From assembly GCA_007844125.1 (NCBI GenBank), contig CM017572.1, forward strand, positions 30,838,900 through 30,902,899: a stretch of 64,000 nucleotides of DNA, given 5' to 3'. Position numbers and translations under genes: made by a program. This stretch comes from Sinonovacula constricta. Its lineage: Eukaryota; Mollusca; Bivalvia; Cardiida; Solecurtidae. Position 1 is the stretch's first letter; each line of letters begins with the position of its first letter. The notes below the pieces were generated by a model. The model saw nothing but the letters and a program-made list of their open reading frames with translations, did no database searches and had not been told where the DNA came from. Below are positions 1 to 9,414 of the stretch, one piece after another.

Positions 1-88
1 AACTATAGATAATTGTATCTTTTCTCAAATGATCCTTTTGATTTTCCCTCTAGAACTTACTCATAATGAAGCAAAAAACTGACATTTA

Positions 89-283
89 AATGAAGCATTT
101 TTAGACATTGAGATCGCTATTTCCAATCACAACGTCTCTATTAAAATCTATGACAAGAAAGATCATTTCAACTTTAGTATTGTGAATTATCCTTACCTTG
201 ACGGTTACAACCCGGGAATCCTTCGTTGTACTGCATTGCTTGCATCTGACCCTTTTACAATCAAGAACTTTCATTGCTCTTAA
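89..283 (+). pseudogene. Reverse-transcriptase C-terminal remnant
   Basis: A 65-codon open stretch ends in TAA at 281-283. It contains the segment FLDIEI, then KIYDKKDHFNF and IVNYPYLDG. This pattern (xLDLEI... YDKRDDFNF.I.NFP.L) is the palm/thumb part of a reverse-transcriptase-like protein that is common as retroelement debris in molluscs. I recall it as Penelope-like or related, but cannot place the clade. No upstream catalytic part is seen because the window starts here. It is followed by a non-coding stretch that contains the dispersed repeat at 600-1,090, probably the 3' end of the same element. Identification rests on motif memory only. Confidence 0.5.
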
Positions 284-599
284 ATTACACGATGACCGGA
301 CAGGTCGTTGAGACTATGAAAACAGTGAATAACAGCCATAATTGGACAGTCACTGATGAAATTCTTGTCTCTTCATCTCTCCAGTCGTGCCCTATATAGG
401 AGAGATACCCTAAGCAGTCTCCATGCCCTTTACGTGAGATTGCACAGTAGGTATAACATTTATTATAAAATATGCCAACTGCTGATAAATCCTCGGCTTT
501 TTATGATATGTTATTTTGTTATTTTAAAACTTATTACCTATTAACTCATAACTCCTACTTTATTTTATTTTGTTGGTTTGGGTTGTTTTCTACAATTCG

Positions 600-1090
600 A
601 TGATTTCTTTAGTATTTTTTACATTTCACTTTTGACACTTTTGGCATATGACGTCATGAAATTTGAATGACGTCATTAAATTGTTCTTATTCTTCAGCGC
701 TTGGGCTGCTCTATGATTTGGAACTTTTAGGTTTCCGAGGATCTTATCTACTGTACGTATTGTACATATGGTGATAGTTTATTTTATTTCTAGCTATTTT
801 GTCTTTATATAAGTTCATTGTATCTGTTTTACCTCCCGATGCAGGTGCTTAATGTTAGTTGTTTCACTTTTACGGGATATTTTTATTCACGCTGTTTGTT
901 TGATAGAAAAACCTTCAGGAAGTGCTGGGTTGGAGCGCTCCACAAACCAAGTTTAAGCACCCCAGTCGGTCCTTTAGCCGACTGACCGTTCCAAGGCGGC
1001 AACTGATGTTTTTTCTTTTTGTGTGCTATGTCTCGTCTCTATGTTTTTGTCACATTTGCATTTACGCTGTTTGCCTTTGTCTAGAGGTAG
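600..1090 (+). repeat. Dispersed repeat R1, element-end copy
   Basis: Carries the core of a repeat seen at least six times in the window: GACGTCAT boxes, 'TTCAGGAAGTGC', 'GCACCCCAGTCGGTC' and 'CCGACTGACCGTTCCAAGGCGG'. The last two form a small GTCGG/CCGAC inverted pair. Here it lies about 330 bp downstream of the reverse-transcriptase remnant on the same strand, so it may be that element's 3' untranslated region. Other copies: 4,543-4,709 (minus), 12,180-12,740 (plus), 39,460-40,005 (minus), 48,950-49,510 (plus) and 63,146-63,350 (plus). Confidence 0.7.
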
Positions 1091-1140
1091 ATTAGATTTA
1101 AATATCTGTGGAAATGTTGATAGGACCTTTTCTTATTTAC

Positions 1141-1290
1141 TTATTGAAACCTTGTAGCATATGGCCTTTAACCTTTGCAAGCATATGACCTTTAACCGTT
1201 GCAGAATATGACCTTTAACCCTTGCAGCATATGACCTTTATCCTTTGCAGCTTATGCTCTTTAACCTTTGCAGCATATGACCTTTTTAAT
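1141..1290 (+). repeat. 22-bp tandem repeat (GCATATGACCTTTAACCTTT)
   Basis: About six diverged units of roughly 22 bp, each like GCATATGACCTTTAACCTTT. The same array is at 39,105-39,232, which marks the leftmost recognisable match between the two copies of the segmental duplication. From 1,290 to about 1,655 I see nothing else recognisable. Confidence 0.8.
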
Positions 1291-1659
1291 CAAGAGTCAA
1301 CAACTTTAATATCTAAACAGTTTAGAAAATATTTGTGTAATTTTTATCGCTTCTCTGGAGAGCGATGCCGCTTATGAAATGCATTTTGATAGGGACAATA
1401 GTGAAGCTGGCGAAAACAGGAACTCGCGGCTTGTTTTGTGAGATCTTTTTCAGAGAAAGGAACTGTTTTTAGTATTGTAGCTTGCAATAATAATGTGTAG
1501 CTTGCAGTAATAAAAAGAACCTGGCATTTAAAGTAATTCACAGCTGTTTGGTGATTTATTATCAAAAGAACACGAGTATACCGATGTTATCAGTGCAGCT
1601 TGTAAATACAGATGTTGCAGAAAGGAAAATATATGCATCAGGAGATTTTACTTGCAAAA

Positions 1660-2260
1660 ACTGCAGCAGATATATATTTGTGCAATTATATATGACAGTA
1701 TAATTAGTCAGAAAGAAGTATCTTCAATGTTACAAGTGAAAACGGGACAGCTCCTTACTATGTGGGTTCGATTATGTATGAAAATATAATTAGTATAATT
1801 AGTTAGTTTTATGGGCGAGGCAAAACCTTTTCTGTAGGCAGGTATGCCAGCTGGCCTCTTGTTCCATTGGTGCGAGGTCTTCCTCCCCACTATCTAGATA
1901 TTACTAGAGTAACTGTCATTGTGTGTTATTCATATAACAATTGCTCGCAACCAGTCTGATTGCTAGTAACTTATGTCAGTTAACCCTTACTCATCGTATC
2001 ACTGCAGTTATGTGAGTAAAGCAAATAATTGTTCTATATATAACCCATGTGCATACACTGAGAAAGAATTCCTTTCAACAAGAGATCAATATTATTATGT
2101 TTATGTTGGAGAGTGAATAAACGCAGCAACATGAATCTTCTGTGGTATTCATACTTAAATTCAGACTGGGTTTCTTCTAGTAGTTCATTGTGCCAGTTTA
2201 GTCATGTGTGTCTTTCTGACATTCTGGACAGCTTTTTATCATTACTTTGTGGAAGTTGGT
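1660..2260. other. Intron DNA, duplicated
   Basis: Intronic DNA upstream of exon B1. It matches 40,008-40,540 closely (for example GTTACAAGTGAAAACGGG and the AAAGAATT..CTTTCAACAAGAG stretch). No exon or RNA gene is seen. The counterpart of exon A (38,842-38,948 in copy 2) is not present here, so in copy 1 it must lie left of the window or be lost. Confidence 0.6.
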
Positions 2261-2822
2261 GGATTTAGTAGAGGCTGACCTTCATACTTTTATTAAAACT
2301 GGGGATCATGTAGCAGACGGTTGGGCAAGTTGGTGAATTAAGTAAAATAATACAGTCATATTTTCAGCAAATCTAGGCATCACGTAGCCGACTGGTAGGA
2401 CAGATGATGAATTTGGTTAGATTTGATTAGAATTTGTTCTTCCAACCTTTAAGCAAACCTGTGTATCATGTAGCAAACAGTGGGGCCAGTTTTTAAATTT
2501 ATAAGAATATGACCTTACTTTCAGCAAATCTGGGCATCATATAGCAGACTGTAAGACCAGTTGGTGGAGTTAGTAGAATATGACCTTCTTACTTTCAGCA
2601 AACCTGGGCATCATGTAGCAGACTATATTTCCAGTTGGTGAGATTAGTAGAATATGACCTCTATACCTTTCACCAAAACTTGGCGTTTTATAGCAGACTA
2701 TTGTGCCAGTTGATGAATTTAGTAGAATATGACCTTCATAACTTTCAGCAGAACTGGGCATCATGTAGTAGACTGTTGGGTCAGTTGGTGAATTTAGTAG
2801 AATATGACCTTCTTACTTTCAG
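2260..2822 (+). repeat. ~75-bp tandem array carrying splice acceptors
   Basis: About seven units of roughly 75 bp. Each unit holds a pyrimidine tract ending in TTTCAG, followed by 'CAAAnCTGGGCATC..GTAGCAGACTGTTGGGCCAGTT' and then 'GGTGAATTTAGTAGAATATGACC'. The part after TTTCAG is the first ~45 bp of exon B1, so the array is made of repeated copies of the exon's own 3' splice site and exon start. Only the last unit runs on into the true exon at 2,823. Copy 2 has the equivalent, longer array at 40,540-41,258. Confidence 0.85.
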
Positions 2823-3009
2823 CAAAACTGGGCATCCTATAGCAGACTGTTGGGCCAGTTTGTGTATGCCTCATACAATGAGACTGACTTCAACTACACT
2901 GAAACACTGTGGGGAGGAATGCTTTTCTCCAAGCCCAACTTAACACGCACTGCTAACCCAAAGTCTCAGTTCTGGCCAACGCAATTAGCTAATCTTTACA
3001 AGCATTCAG
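2823..3009 (+). CDS. DUF5054-like gene copy 1, exon B1 (alternative)
   Basis: A 187-nt exon. Acceptor TTTCAG|CAA (phase 0) and donor CATTCAG|GTATCA (phase 1). It reads QNWASYSRLLGQFVYASYN, then ETDFNYTETLW and FSKPNLT, ending LYKHS. The 'LGQFVYxxYxExDF' block is what I know from DUF5054 proteins just after the 'GAI..vyD..nk' strand, in the C-terminal beta-rich half of these GH38-related proteins. The enzymatic activity of the family is not established. About 38% of residues match exon B2 (NWA, G.F.Y..Y, DFN, F.KPNLT, W.T.L...YK), so B1 and B2 are duplicated exons. Boundaries match copy 2 (41,259-41,445) exactly in length. Confidence 0.85.
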
Positions 3010-3519
3010 GTATCAACCTCGTCTTTAAATAGAGTTTTGTGTTGTAACAACGTAGGCTGCGTTGATAACCTGGCATTGATAGCAATATTAGTTGTGACGT
3101 TATCTGAAATGATGGGTCACAGCAAACACCTATCCGCATGGCCTGATTACCCTTTCCGAGCTTATATTCAATAAGAGTCTTAAAATCTTTTCTCATTAAA
3201 ATTTTGAATTAAAAAGAAAATCTTTGAAAATGCAAAACTGTTCAGGTAAAAGAGTTTTATGAATACATCTTGAGGGGGTGAAGCTATCTTAGAGAACATA
3301 ACAAAAACCTGATCTTTCTTTTTTAGTTTTTGAGAAATTGATACGAAACTTGGTCCTTTCTACACCGTGCCTTATGCATGTCTCTTACCTCTTGTAAACA
3401 TGTTCCCACAGTGCATCTATAGGACTGAAATATTACCACAAGTTCACTCCCTTTATTCATTTAAACTGTCCATGTTCAACAAGTCAAGCCTATAAAATCC
3501 TAATGAACAGTACGAATTC

Positions 3520-3690
3520 CTCCCATGTTCCCCCACCCGCACACTCCCAAAAAGAAACCCCGTGCACGTCCCCATCCCCACACTTCCCAAAAAGGAACCC
3601 CTCCCACATCCCCTACCTCCACACTCCCAAAAAAGAATCTCCTCCTACGCCCCCCCCCCCATTCCCTAAAAAGAATCCTCCCCCACCCCC
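3520..3690 (+). repeat. C-rich ~42-bp minisatellite, copy 1
   Basis: About four units of the type CCCCCACACTCCCAAAAAGAA..CC. The homologous locus in copy 2 (41,830-42,440) has about fourteen units. It gives rise to proline/lysine-rich open frames on one strand and glycine/arginine-rich frames on the other; neither is a gene. Confidence 0.9.
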
Positions 3691-4017
3691 GCAAAAACAA
3701 CAACAACAAAATATAACTTCCGGGCTGCATTTTGTAACTTTTTTTACTGAGAATTTTATTTGACAGTGATATTGCATTAAGGAATGCTTCCTCTAATTTG
3801 TTAAACATTGCTTTTTTTCTTATAAGCATGCATTTGGCTGGATTTTTACTTATTTAACCCATTCATTCATAGTTCATCTATAATTTTCAAAATTCACCTG
3901 ACTTTTTTTTTGTTTTCAAAGGAGATAAAAGGAGATAAAATGATTTTAATAAATGTATGTTCAACATGTAATAATAGATTTAATGTTGAACCAGTCTACA
4001 CATAAACGTTCAGTCAT

Positions 4018-4330
4018 TCAGATTTTGCTAATGATTGTGAATGATGTGTAAAGGCGTAAAATGGCATATAATTGTGAATGGTTTGTGAAGGCGAAAAATG
4101 GCATATAAGTGTTAATGGTTGATAAAGGCGTAAAATTGCATATAATTGTGAATGGTTTATAAAGGCGTGAAATGGCATTTAATTGTGAAAGGTTTGTAAA
4201 GGCACAAAATGGCATATAATTGTGAATGGTTTGTAAAGGCGTACAATGGCATTTACGTGTGCATGGTTTTTAAAGGCGTAAAGTAGCATATAATTGTGAA
4301 TGGCTAATTAAGGCGTAAAATGGCGTATAC
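4018..4330 (+). repeat. ~36-bp tandem array (GTGAATGGTTTGTAAAGGCG)
   Basis: Eight to nine units of about 36 bp with consensus GTGAATGGTTTGTAAAGGCG followed by TAAAATGGCATATAATT. Present only in copy 1; in copy 2 the sequence passes from the C-rich array straight to the homologue of 4,432. Confidence 0.85.
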
Positions 4331-4542
4331 AAGCAGGAAACGGTTAACACTTTAACTTAATTCTGTGTCTTTCCTATACCATTGAAAATGTGAAATTGAA
4401 CAAATTTGAACAAATTTACCCCAAAATGTCATAAGTTGTTTTAATGGCATTGTAAACTTGCGATTATGGTCTTTCTGGCCTATGACAGTGCAGCAATGTG
4501 TCATTTTCTTTTACACTACATATACGTGAATGGGTTACTGAA

Positions 4543-4709
4543 TAGGTAAAAAATAAAGGTCCTATCAAATTTTTCACCAACTGGGGTGCTTAAACCTGGT
4601 TAGTAGAGCGCTCCAACCTCGCACTTCCGGAAGGTTTTTCTATCAACAAACAGTGTAAATAAAAATATCCCGTCGAAGTGAAACAACTAACAGTAAGCAC
4701 CTGCATCGG
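4543..4709 (-). mobile_element. R1 repeat insertion, copy 1 only
   Basis: Reverse complement of 835-1,000 (contains GGGGTGCTTAAACC, GAGCGCTCCAACC and CACTTCCGGAAGG). Copy 2 has the uninterrupted site: 'GGGTTACTGAA' runs straight into 'GCTGTATTCTAGCA' at about 42,540-42,560. The insertion is therefore specific to copy 1. No clear target-site duplication is seen. Confidence 0.8.
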
Positions 4710-4770
4710 GCTGTATTCTAGCAGGTGGTGGATTGGGCCTAAATTTTGAAGTTCTTTTTTCTACTTTTAG

Positions 4771-4960
4771 GTAAACTGGGCAAAGTCTGAGAATTTTGGT
4801 CGATTTTTGTACCGCACATATGATGAGGGGGATTTTAACGCCACCAATAAGCAGTATCACTATAGCTGGTGGATTTTCACCAAACCCAACCTCACGCTAC
4901 ATAGCAATGCACGGTCTGTTGTTTGGGGCACCACACTCGGGAAGGTGTATAAGGCAAAAG
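4771..4960 (+). CDS. DUF5054-like gene copy 1, exon B2 (alternative)
   Basis: A 190-nt exon. Acceptor CTACTTTTAG|GTA (phase 0) and donor GCAAAAG|GTATAT (phase 1). It reads VNWAKSENFGRFLYRTYDEG, then DFNATNKQYHYSWW and FTKPNLT, ending KVYKAK. It is homologous to exon B1, with identical entry and exit phases. Joining B1 to B2 gives GGT AAA CTG GGC AAA GTC TGA, an immediate stop, so the two exons can only work as alternatives. Both versions join exon C as ..A-EDFTFLAKIHM. The donor GT is intact here, unlike copy 2. Confidence 0.85.
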
Positions 4961-5019
4961 GTATATAAACACATGTGACTATCCTTATGTTATTTATTTT
5001 TTACCCTAAACTAAGTGAG

Positions 5020-5215
5020 GCGGCCATGGCCAAGCAGTCAGAGTAACTAACTTGTAATTCTTTATCCCCTTAAAACATGGGTTCGAATCCCAGTCGGGGC
5101 GAGATTTTTCATGTGGGCGGGGAGGGGTTCCTACTAACCTATGGTAGGCCGGTGATTCTACCTAGATATGTCTGTCTCCACCAGTAATTAGCTGGACGTC
5201 ACCAAATAAAACATG
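5020..5215 (+). repeat. SINE family B, copy 1
   Basis: tRNA-derived head: 'GCCATGGCCAAGCAGTCAGAGT' gives an A-box-like part and GGGTTCGAATCCCAGTCGGG the B box. A family-specific tail follows ('CTAACCTATGG..GGCCGGTGATTCTACC..ACGTCACCAAATAAAA'). The same insertion is at 42,858-43,048, so it predates the duplication. A real tRNA gene is rejected because the anticodon and acceptor stems do not close. Confidence 0.75.
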
Positions 5216-6640
5216 TAACTTGTTTGTTTAGATCATATGTTTCTACAAGTAAAGGCTTTTACATTCTAACAACATTACACTCACCATACATTACTGGATA
5301 TCCATTTTTGGCTTTTTTAAATTGTTTATTAAAAATTACAGCTGTCAGATATTACGGGAAGATTAAAGTAATAATAAAATGGTGGTGTCTGGGTCCCAAA
5401 CTATCATACAAATACCTTCTGGCCTATTGATAGTACTTATTACGGAAGTCTCAATTTCTTATGTCTCTGGTCAGCACTTACTGGAAAAATAAATGATTAC
5501 CGTCTCTCCAGTGGCAAAATATGTGTAAACATGCCATGTAGCGTATGGTCATTAAAGAAGAGATCAATATCACTTAGATTTGTTTGAAGATAACAATGCC
5601 AGGTTATCAATTATTTTATTAATTAGCATACTTTTGATTTGATCGTTACATGAATGTGACATTTGTAATAATTCACACTTTGTTTCATATATATCCTAAG
5701 TAAACTTTGAAAATTTATTAAAAACATCTTGTAATTTGTAAAAACAACAACACTTTGTTGCAAGTTTGTACACAAATTAACTTTGTGGCATGTTATATGC
5801 GTCATAACATTATTATATTTTGTACAAATTTCAACTTAAATGTGATGTATACGGGAAAGGTCATCTAGATGGTTTGCGAACATTGTTTTGTTTTCTGACA
5901 TTCTCCAGCTGTATGTCACGTGATTTATCTTTGCCTGTATCTGGCTCTTGTTCAGATAAATGGAAAAAATAACGGCCATCACTTTTTTGCATAGTTTCAA
6001 ATCTGGTTGCATAAACTCAATGATTTGATTGTATTTATTTCATACTTAATAAAATATAAACTATAATTAAAATGTATTTTATATTACCGTGTTCTTTGCC
6101 AGTTTTTTTATTACAAATGTCAAGCTTTAAAGTTTTGACATTTTTGAAAAAAAGTGCTAATGACCAAGTCATGACAAGCAGCACAAAGCAATGTACTTTT
6201 TAAGTAATATCTTTGCAGTTAATATGAAATAAAAATACCTTAATAATACAATTTATCCAAACAGATTTGAAACTAAGCAAAAAATGTAATGGCCGTTATT
6301 TTTTCCAGTTATTTGAAAAAGAGCCATCTGTTAGCAATTAGTTTATAATTAAAGTATAATAATGGGTTAATTATAACTAATTGTAACTGATAAATGCAAC
6401 ATAGCAGCTCAATATTAATGAGATGGGTCTTACAGCTGACCTGAGGCGCGCCTGTGGATCTTTCTACATATATATCTGCGGTCTTTCTGAACCAATTATA
6501 GCTTTACATCAAAAGCACCAAAAATTATGCTGGTGCAATGATTTTACATAATCTCAAAATCAATGCAGAATGCTTTTTAGTGATAAATCATGTTTGCCTT
6601 GAAAAAAGACTATAATAAATTGTTGTTTTGGTGTGTTGTT
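5216..6640. other. Intron before exon C, copy 1
   Basis: AT-rich intron with short direct repeats of 'AATGGCCGTTATTTTTTCC' and its inverse (5,968-5,990 and 6,285-6,310). No coding signal. Matches 43,060-44,320 in copy 2; copy 2 has a (CA)n run near its end where copy 1 has only 'CATATATATCTGCGG'. Confidence 0.6.
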
Positions 6641-6644
6641 TTAG

Positions 6645-6758
6645 CTGAGGACTTTACATTTCTTGCCAAGATACACATGACAGACCCAGTCTCGTTTGTA
6701 GAGTATGGGGCTCCACGAGAGGTCTGGATCAAATACCAGTATCAGACTACAATGAAAC
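6645..6758 (+). CDS. DUF5054-like gene copy 1, exon C
   Basis: A 114-nt exon. Acceptor TTTTAG|CT and donor AAAC|GTAAGT, both phase 1. It reads (A)EDFTFLAKIHMTDPVSFVEY, then GAPREVWIKYQYQTTMK and the first base of an Arg codon (CGA) that is completed by exon D. It can be entered from B1 or B2 because both end in the same phase. In copy 2 the same donor has become AT. Confidence 0.88.
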
Positions 6759-6858
6759 GTAAGTCAAGCCGCATCAGTTCAGTATCAGCTAGCTACTTGT
6801 ATACCTTTATTTATACCTGTAAAATATATACTGAAGGAAAAAAGTTTAGCAAGTTCAG

Positions 6859-7790
6859 ATAGGATTGACTCCTAGGGAACTTTGTGACTCGCGGAGGATC
6901 GTCCGTTTTGCTGTGCACATACTGCACGGGATTTTCGTGAAAGTTTCGCTTACATAATGGTCTAGTTTAAAAAAGAGGGAAATCATGTTGTCATTGGATG
7001 TGCACAATTAAACTTTCCGCGGGATCTAAAAATAGATATTACACATTGTGTATTAGCATGAAATTAGCCAATCACATCGCGTTGATTGACACTTTACCTG
7101 CGTTATGCTGATTCTCGCTTACACATTGTCCCACAAACAATGATTTTGACAAGCGATCAGTTTAAATCTGTTTGAGCCTTTGGTTCAATTTAATAGCAAC
7201 AGGGTTGTTTGTTGATTGTGGTTTGCAAGGAATCGTACGTTTCTGTAATCGCTTCTCTGTTTGCATCTTAATTTAGTTTATTGGATGAGGCCTGTCCATT
7301 TCTGCATCGAAAGGTAAAATCTTGCTGTAGCCAGCAACAACTTTCTTTCATAATTTTGTGTCATGAATGCATCATTGGGTGAAACTGTCTTAATTTTCAT
7401 CTAAACATCTCCATCACAAGCTCTTTGCATTTGGGAGATATCAAATTAAAATATGTTCGCGGATCTGTAAGATAATCTGTAAGATCTGTCACTTTAAACC
7501 AAATTGTTTGTGGGCAAGGGGGTGGAACTTAAACTCTATTTTTAGACTCGCGGAAAGGTAAATTGGTCATTACGGAAACGTTTTAGTCACATTGATTTAA
7601 AGACGAAAACCAAAGTCGTAAAAAACTTGCTAAATTTTTTTCCATCAGTATATTTAGATTCCATTTCGGGCATTCCATGAAGCATGAGGCGTACTGCAAC
7701 TTGTAATTTTAAGTAGTATCTAGGTTCATGGTTTATTAGATATTTTTCAGATTTTCGGCAACTTAAAAAATGAAACATAGATTAAAAGAG
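6859..7790. other. Intron C-D, copy 1
   Basis: Non-coding. It includes about 750 bp (6,830-7,580) that copy 2 lacks: in copy 2 the homologue of 6,810 is followed directly by the homologue of about 7,650. The extra block starts and ends near similar short sequences ('TATACTGAAGGAAAAAAGTTTAGCAAG' near 6,830 and its inverse near 7,625), so it may be an inserted inverted-repeat element. Confidence 0.5.
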
Positions 7791-7816
7791 AATCATGAGG
7801 AACTTATATTTTCCAG

Positions 7817-8071
7817 GATTTCTTGTCACTCTTCAATGGTTTGAGAAGACCAGTACAAGACTGCCAGAATCCCTCATGTACTACTTCTCCCCGCTACCTC
7901 CGGTTCCCAGCAGAGCTCGCCGGTCGCCATTTACACATTACATGAACATAGAACCTGAGCAGAGAACCAGACAAAAAACTGCACTGGGCCCTTTTAGCTG
8001 GAAAGTGAAGAAGCTGGGATATAATATTGACCCGTCACAAGTGGTACAGAATGGGAGTCAGTATTTACATG
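7817..8071 (+). CDS. DUF5054-like gene copy 1, exon D
   Basis: A 255-nt exon. Acceptor TTCCAG|GA and donor CATG|GTAGGT, phase 1 at both ends. Key segments: FLVTLQWFEKTSTRLPESLM, YYFSPLPPVPSRARRSPF, GPFSWKVKKLGYNIDP and VVQNGSQYLH. The chain 'K..tRLPEsl...F' followed by 'W...KLG..idP..VV.nGsq.LHaV' is what I know from the C-terminal half of DUF5054 proteins and is the strongest family evidence. The donor lies inside the first unit of a ~21-bp tandem repeat. Confidence 0.9.
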
Positions 8072-8215
8072 GTAGGTTGTTGTGTAACATGGTAGGGTTG
8101 TTGTGTTACATGGTAGTGTTGTTGTGTTACTAGGTAGGTTATGTATTACATGGTTGGATTGTTGTGTGACATAGTAGGTTGTGTTACGTGGTAGGGTGTT
8201 GTGTAACATGTTAGG
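8055..8215 (+). repeat. ~21-bp tandem array carrying splice donors, copy 1
   Basis: Six to seven units like TTACATGGTAGGTTGTTGTG. The first unit spans the end of exon D and its donor (TACATG|GTAGGT), so later units are decoy copies of the 5' splice site. Copy 2 has a longer version (44,940-45,335). Confidence 0.85.
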
Positions 8216-8384
8216 GTTCTTACTCTACACTTCTACTCTCCACATCATCACCGTCATAATAATCAACATTTGTTTTCCATTTGGTAGCTAGAATTCTGTT
8301 TTAAACGGTTCTATTTCTGATCTTTTTTTCTGTCATTTATGATTCGTCATGAACAAGTAAGAAGCCAGTTTGTAACTCCTCCGA

Positions 8385-8575
8385 CTGAAAAGCCTCGCAC
8401 CACCATGCTTCGGACCCATTCTAGATAAAGGACTTAATATGGGAAAGTCTTCTAGCTGACCTGTTGTGCACCAGTAGTTCTTCCCAGATATTTGTCTGGG
8501 GTCTTTCGCCACTAAAAATAGCTTTGGCCTTGCTAAAATGATCATAATTATTCGCTGCAATGTATTTAAAAAAAG
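8385..8575 (+). repeat. SINE family C tail, 5'-truncated, copy 1
   Basis: Contains 'GGACTTAATATGGGAAAGTCTTC', 'AGCTGACCTGTTGTGCACCAG' and 'TCGCTGCAATGTATTT', the body and tail shared with the family C SINEs at 14,304, 36,050 and 38,525. The tRNA head is missing. A matching copy is at 45,495-45,710, so it predates the duplication. Confidence 0.7.
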
Positions 8576-8792
8576 ACGAAATTTAAATTAAAAAAAAGAC
8601 GAAAACAAAGCAAAAGAAACCATAGTTGCAACGACAGAGCGATATACGTTATGCAGTTGTTTGGTATTTTCACTATAAACTGAAGCTATTAGTTACCATT
8701 CAAACTGTAATGGTACATTCTCGCTACAATGCGATACGTATCAGTTTGTTTCTTAATTCAATACTTTATGGTACAATACATTTGGGGAAAAA

Positions 8793-9110
8793 CGGACATG
8801 ATAGCGCAATCGGTAGAGCGTCGGCTCCAGGTACGGGAGGCCCTGGGTTCGATCCTATGCCGCGACATACCAAAGTCATTAAAAAACGGTAGTGGTAAAG
8901 CTCCCTTGGTAGGGCTCAAGCAAATATAAATGTAGTTCCACGACTGGTTGGACCGGTGTCAGGATAATGTGACTGGGTGTGGTTTCATGCCAGGTGTTCA
9001 CGGTTATACACAGTGAAGGCAGCACTACATCTGCTTCACGTGAACATCATCTCCAGATAACTGAAATACTGTTTGTGGGACAATTTACCCAATAAACATT
9101 AACAAACATT
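8793..9110 (+). repeat. SINE family A, full length, copy 1
   Basis: tRNA-derived head with an A box (TAGCGCAATCGGTAGAGCG) and B box (GGGTTCGATCC), then a conserved body (CCACGACTGGTTGG, GTGTCAGGATAATGTGACTGG, TCTCCAGATAACTGAAATACT), ending CCCAATAAACA. Shared with copy 2 at 45,875-46,190, and also seen at 34,456-34,764 with a target-site duplication. Confidence 0.85.
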
Positions 9111-9414
9111 TGGGAAAATGAGACACTTAAGATTGCGTATTTTCTGTTAAGTGTTACTTTGCTGATATAAATGGGCATTTTTGTTAATACATAAACTAGT
9201 TAAACAAAAGAAAATTAATTTTGTTTATTGACAAAGCAGAAATCTGTTTAAACATACTCCAATTTAACAATCCACATCAACAACATTGTAGTATATTTAA
9301 TATTTTATTTATACTAAAACAGAAAAAAACTAACAATGGAATAATAGATACAGTCTATTATATGATTACACAAAATGACATTTAATTTTAATATAATAAA
9401 TGGCGGTAAAAAGG

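Larger units (their letters stand above)
3010..4770 (+). other. Intron between B1 and B2, copy 1
   Basis: A 1,761-bp intron; the copy 2 equivalent is 1,169 bp. It holds a C-rich minisatellite (3,520-3,690), a ~36-bp tandem array (4,018-4,330) that is absent from copy 2, and an R1 repeat insertion (4,543-4,709), also absent from copy 2. No branch of a third B-like exon is visible. Confidence 0.7.

Noticed and set aside
2635..2943. 102-residue open frame over exon B1
   Set aside because: It reads through acceptor-array units and then exon B1 in the wrong frame; the true B1 frame is fixed by homology with exon B2 and copy 2.
8793..8880. tRNA genes at SINE heads (also 5,020, 14,304, 22,200, 34,456, 36,050, 38,525, 42,858, 45,875, 51,128)
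   Set aside because: A and B boxes are present, but cloverleaf stems do not close and each is followed by a family-specific body and tail with, in one case, a target-site duplication; they are SINEs.
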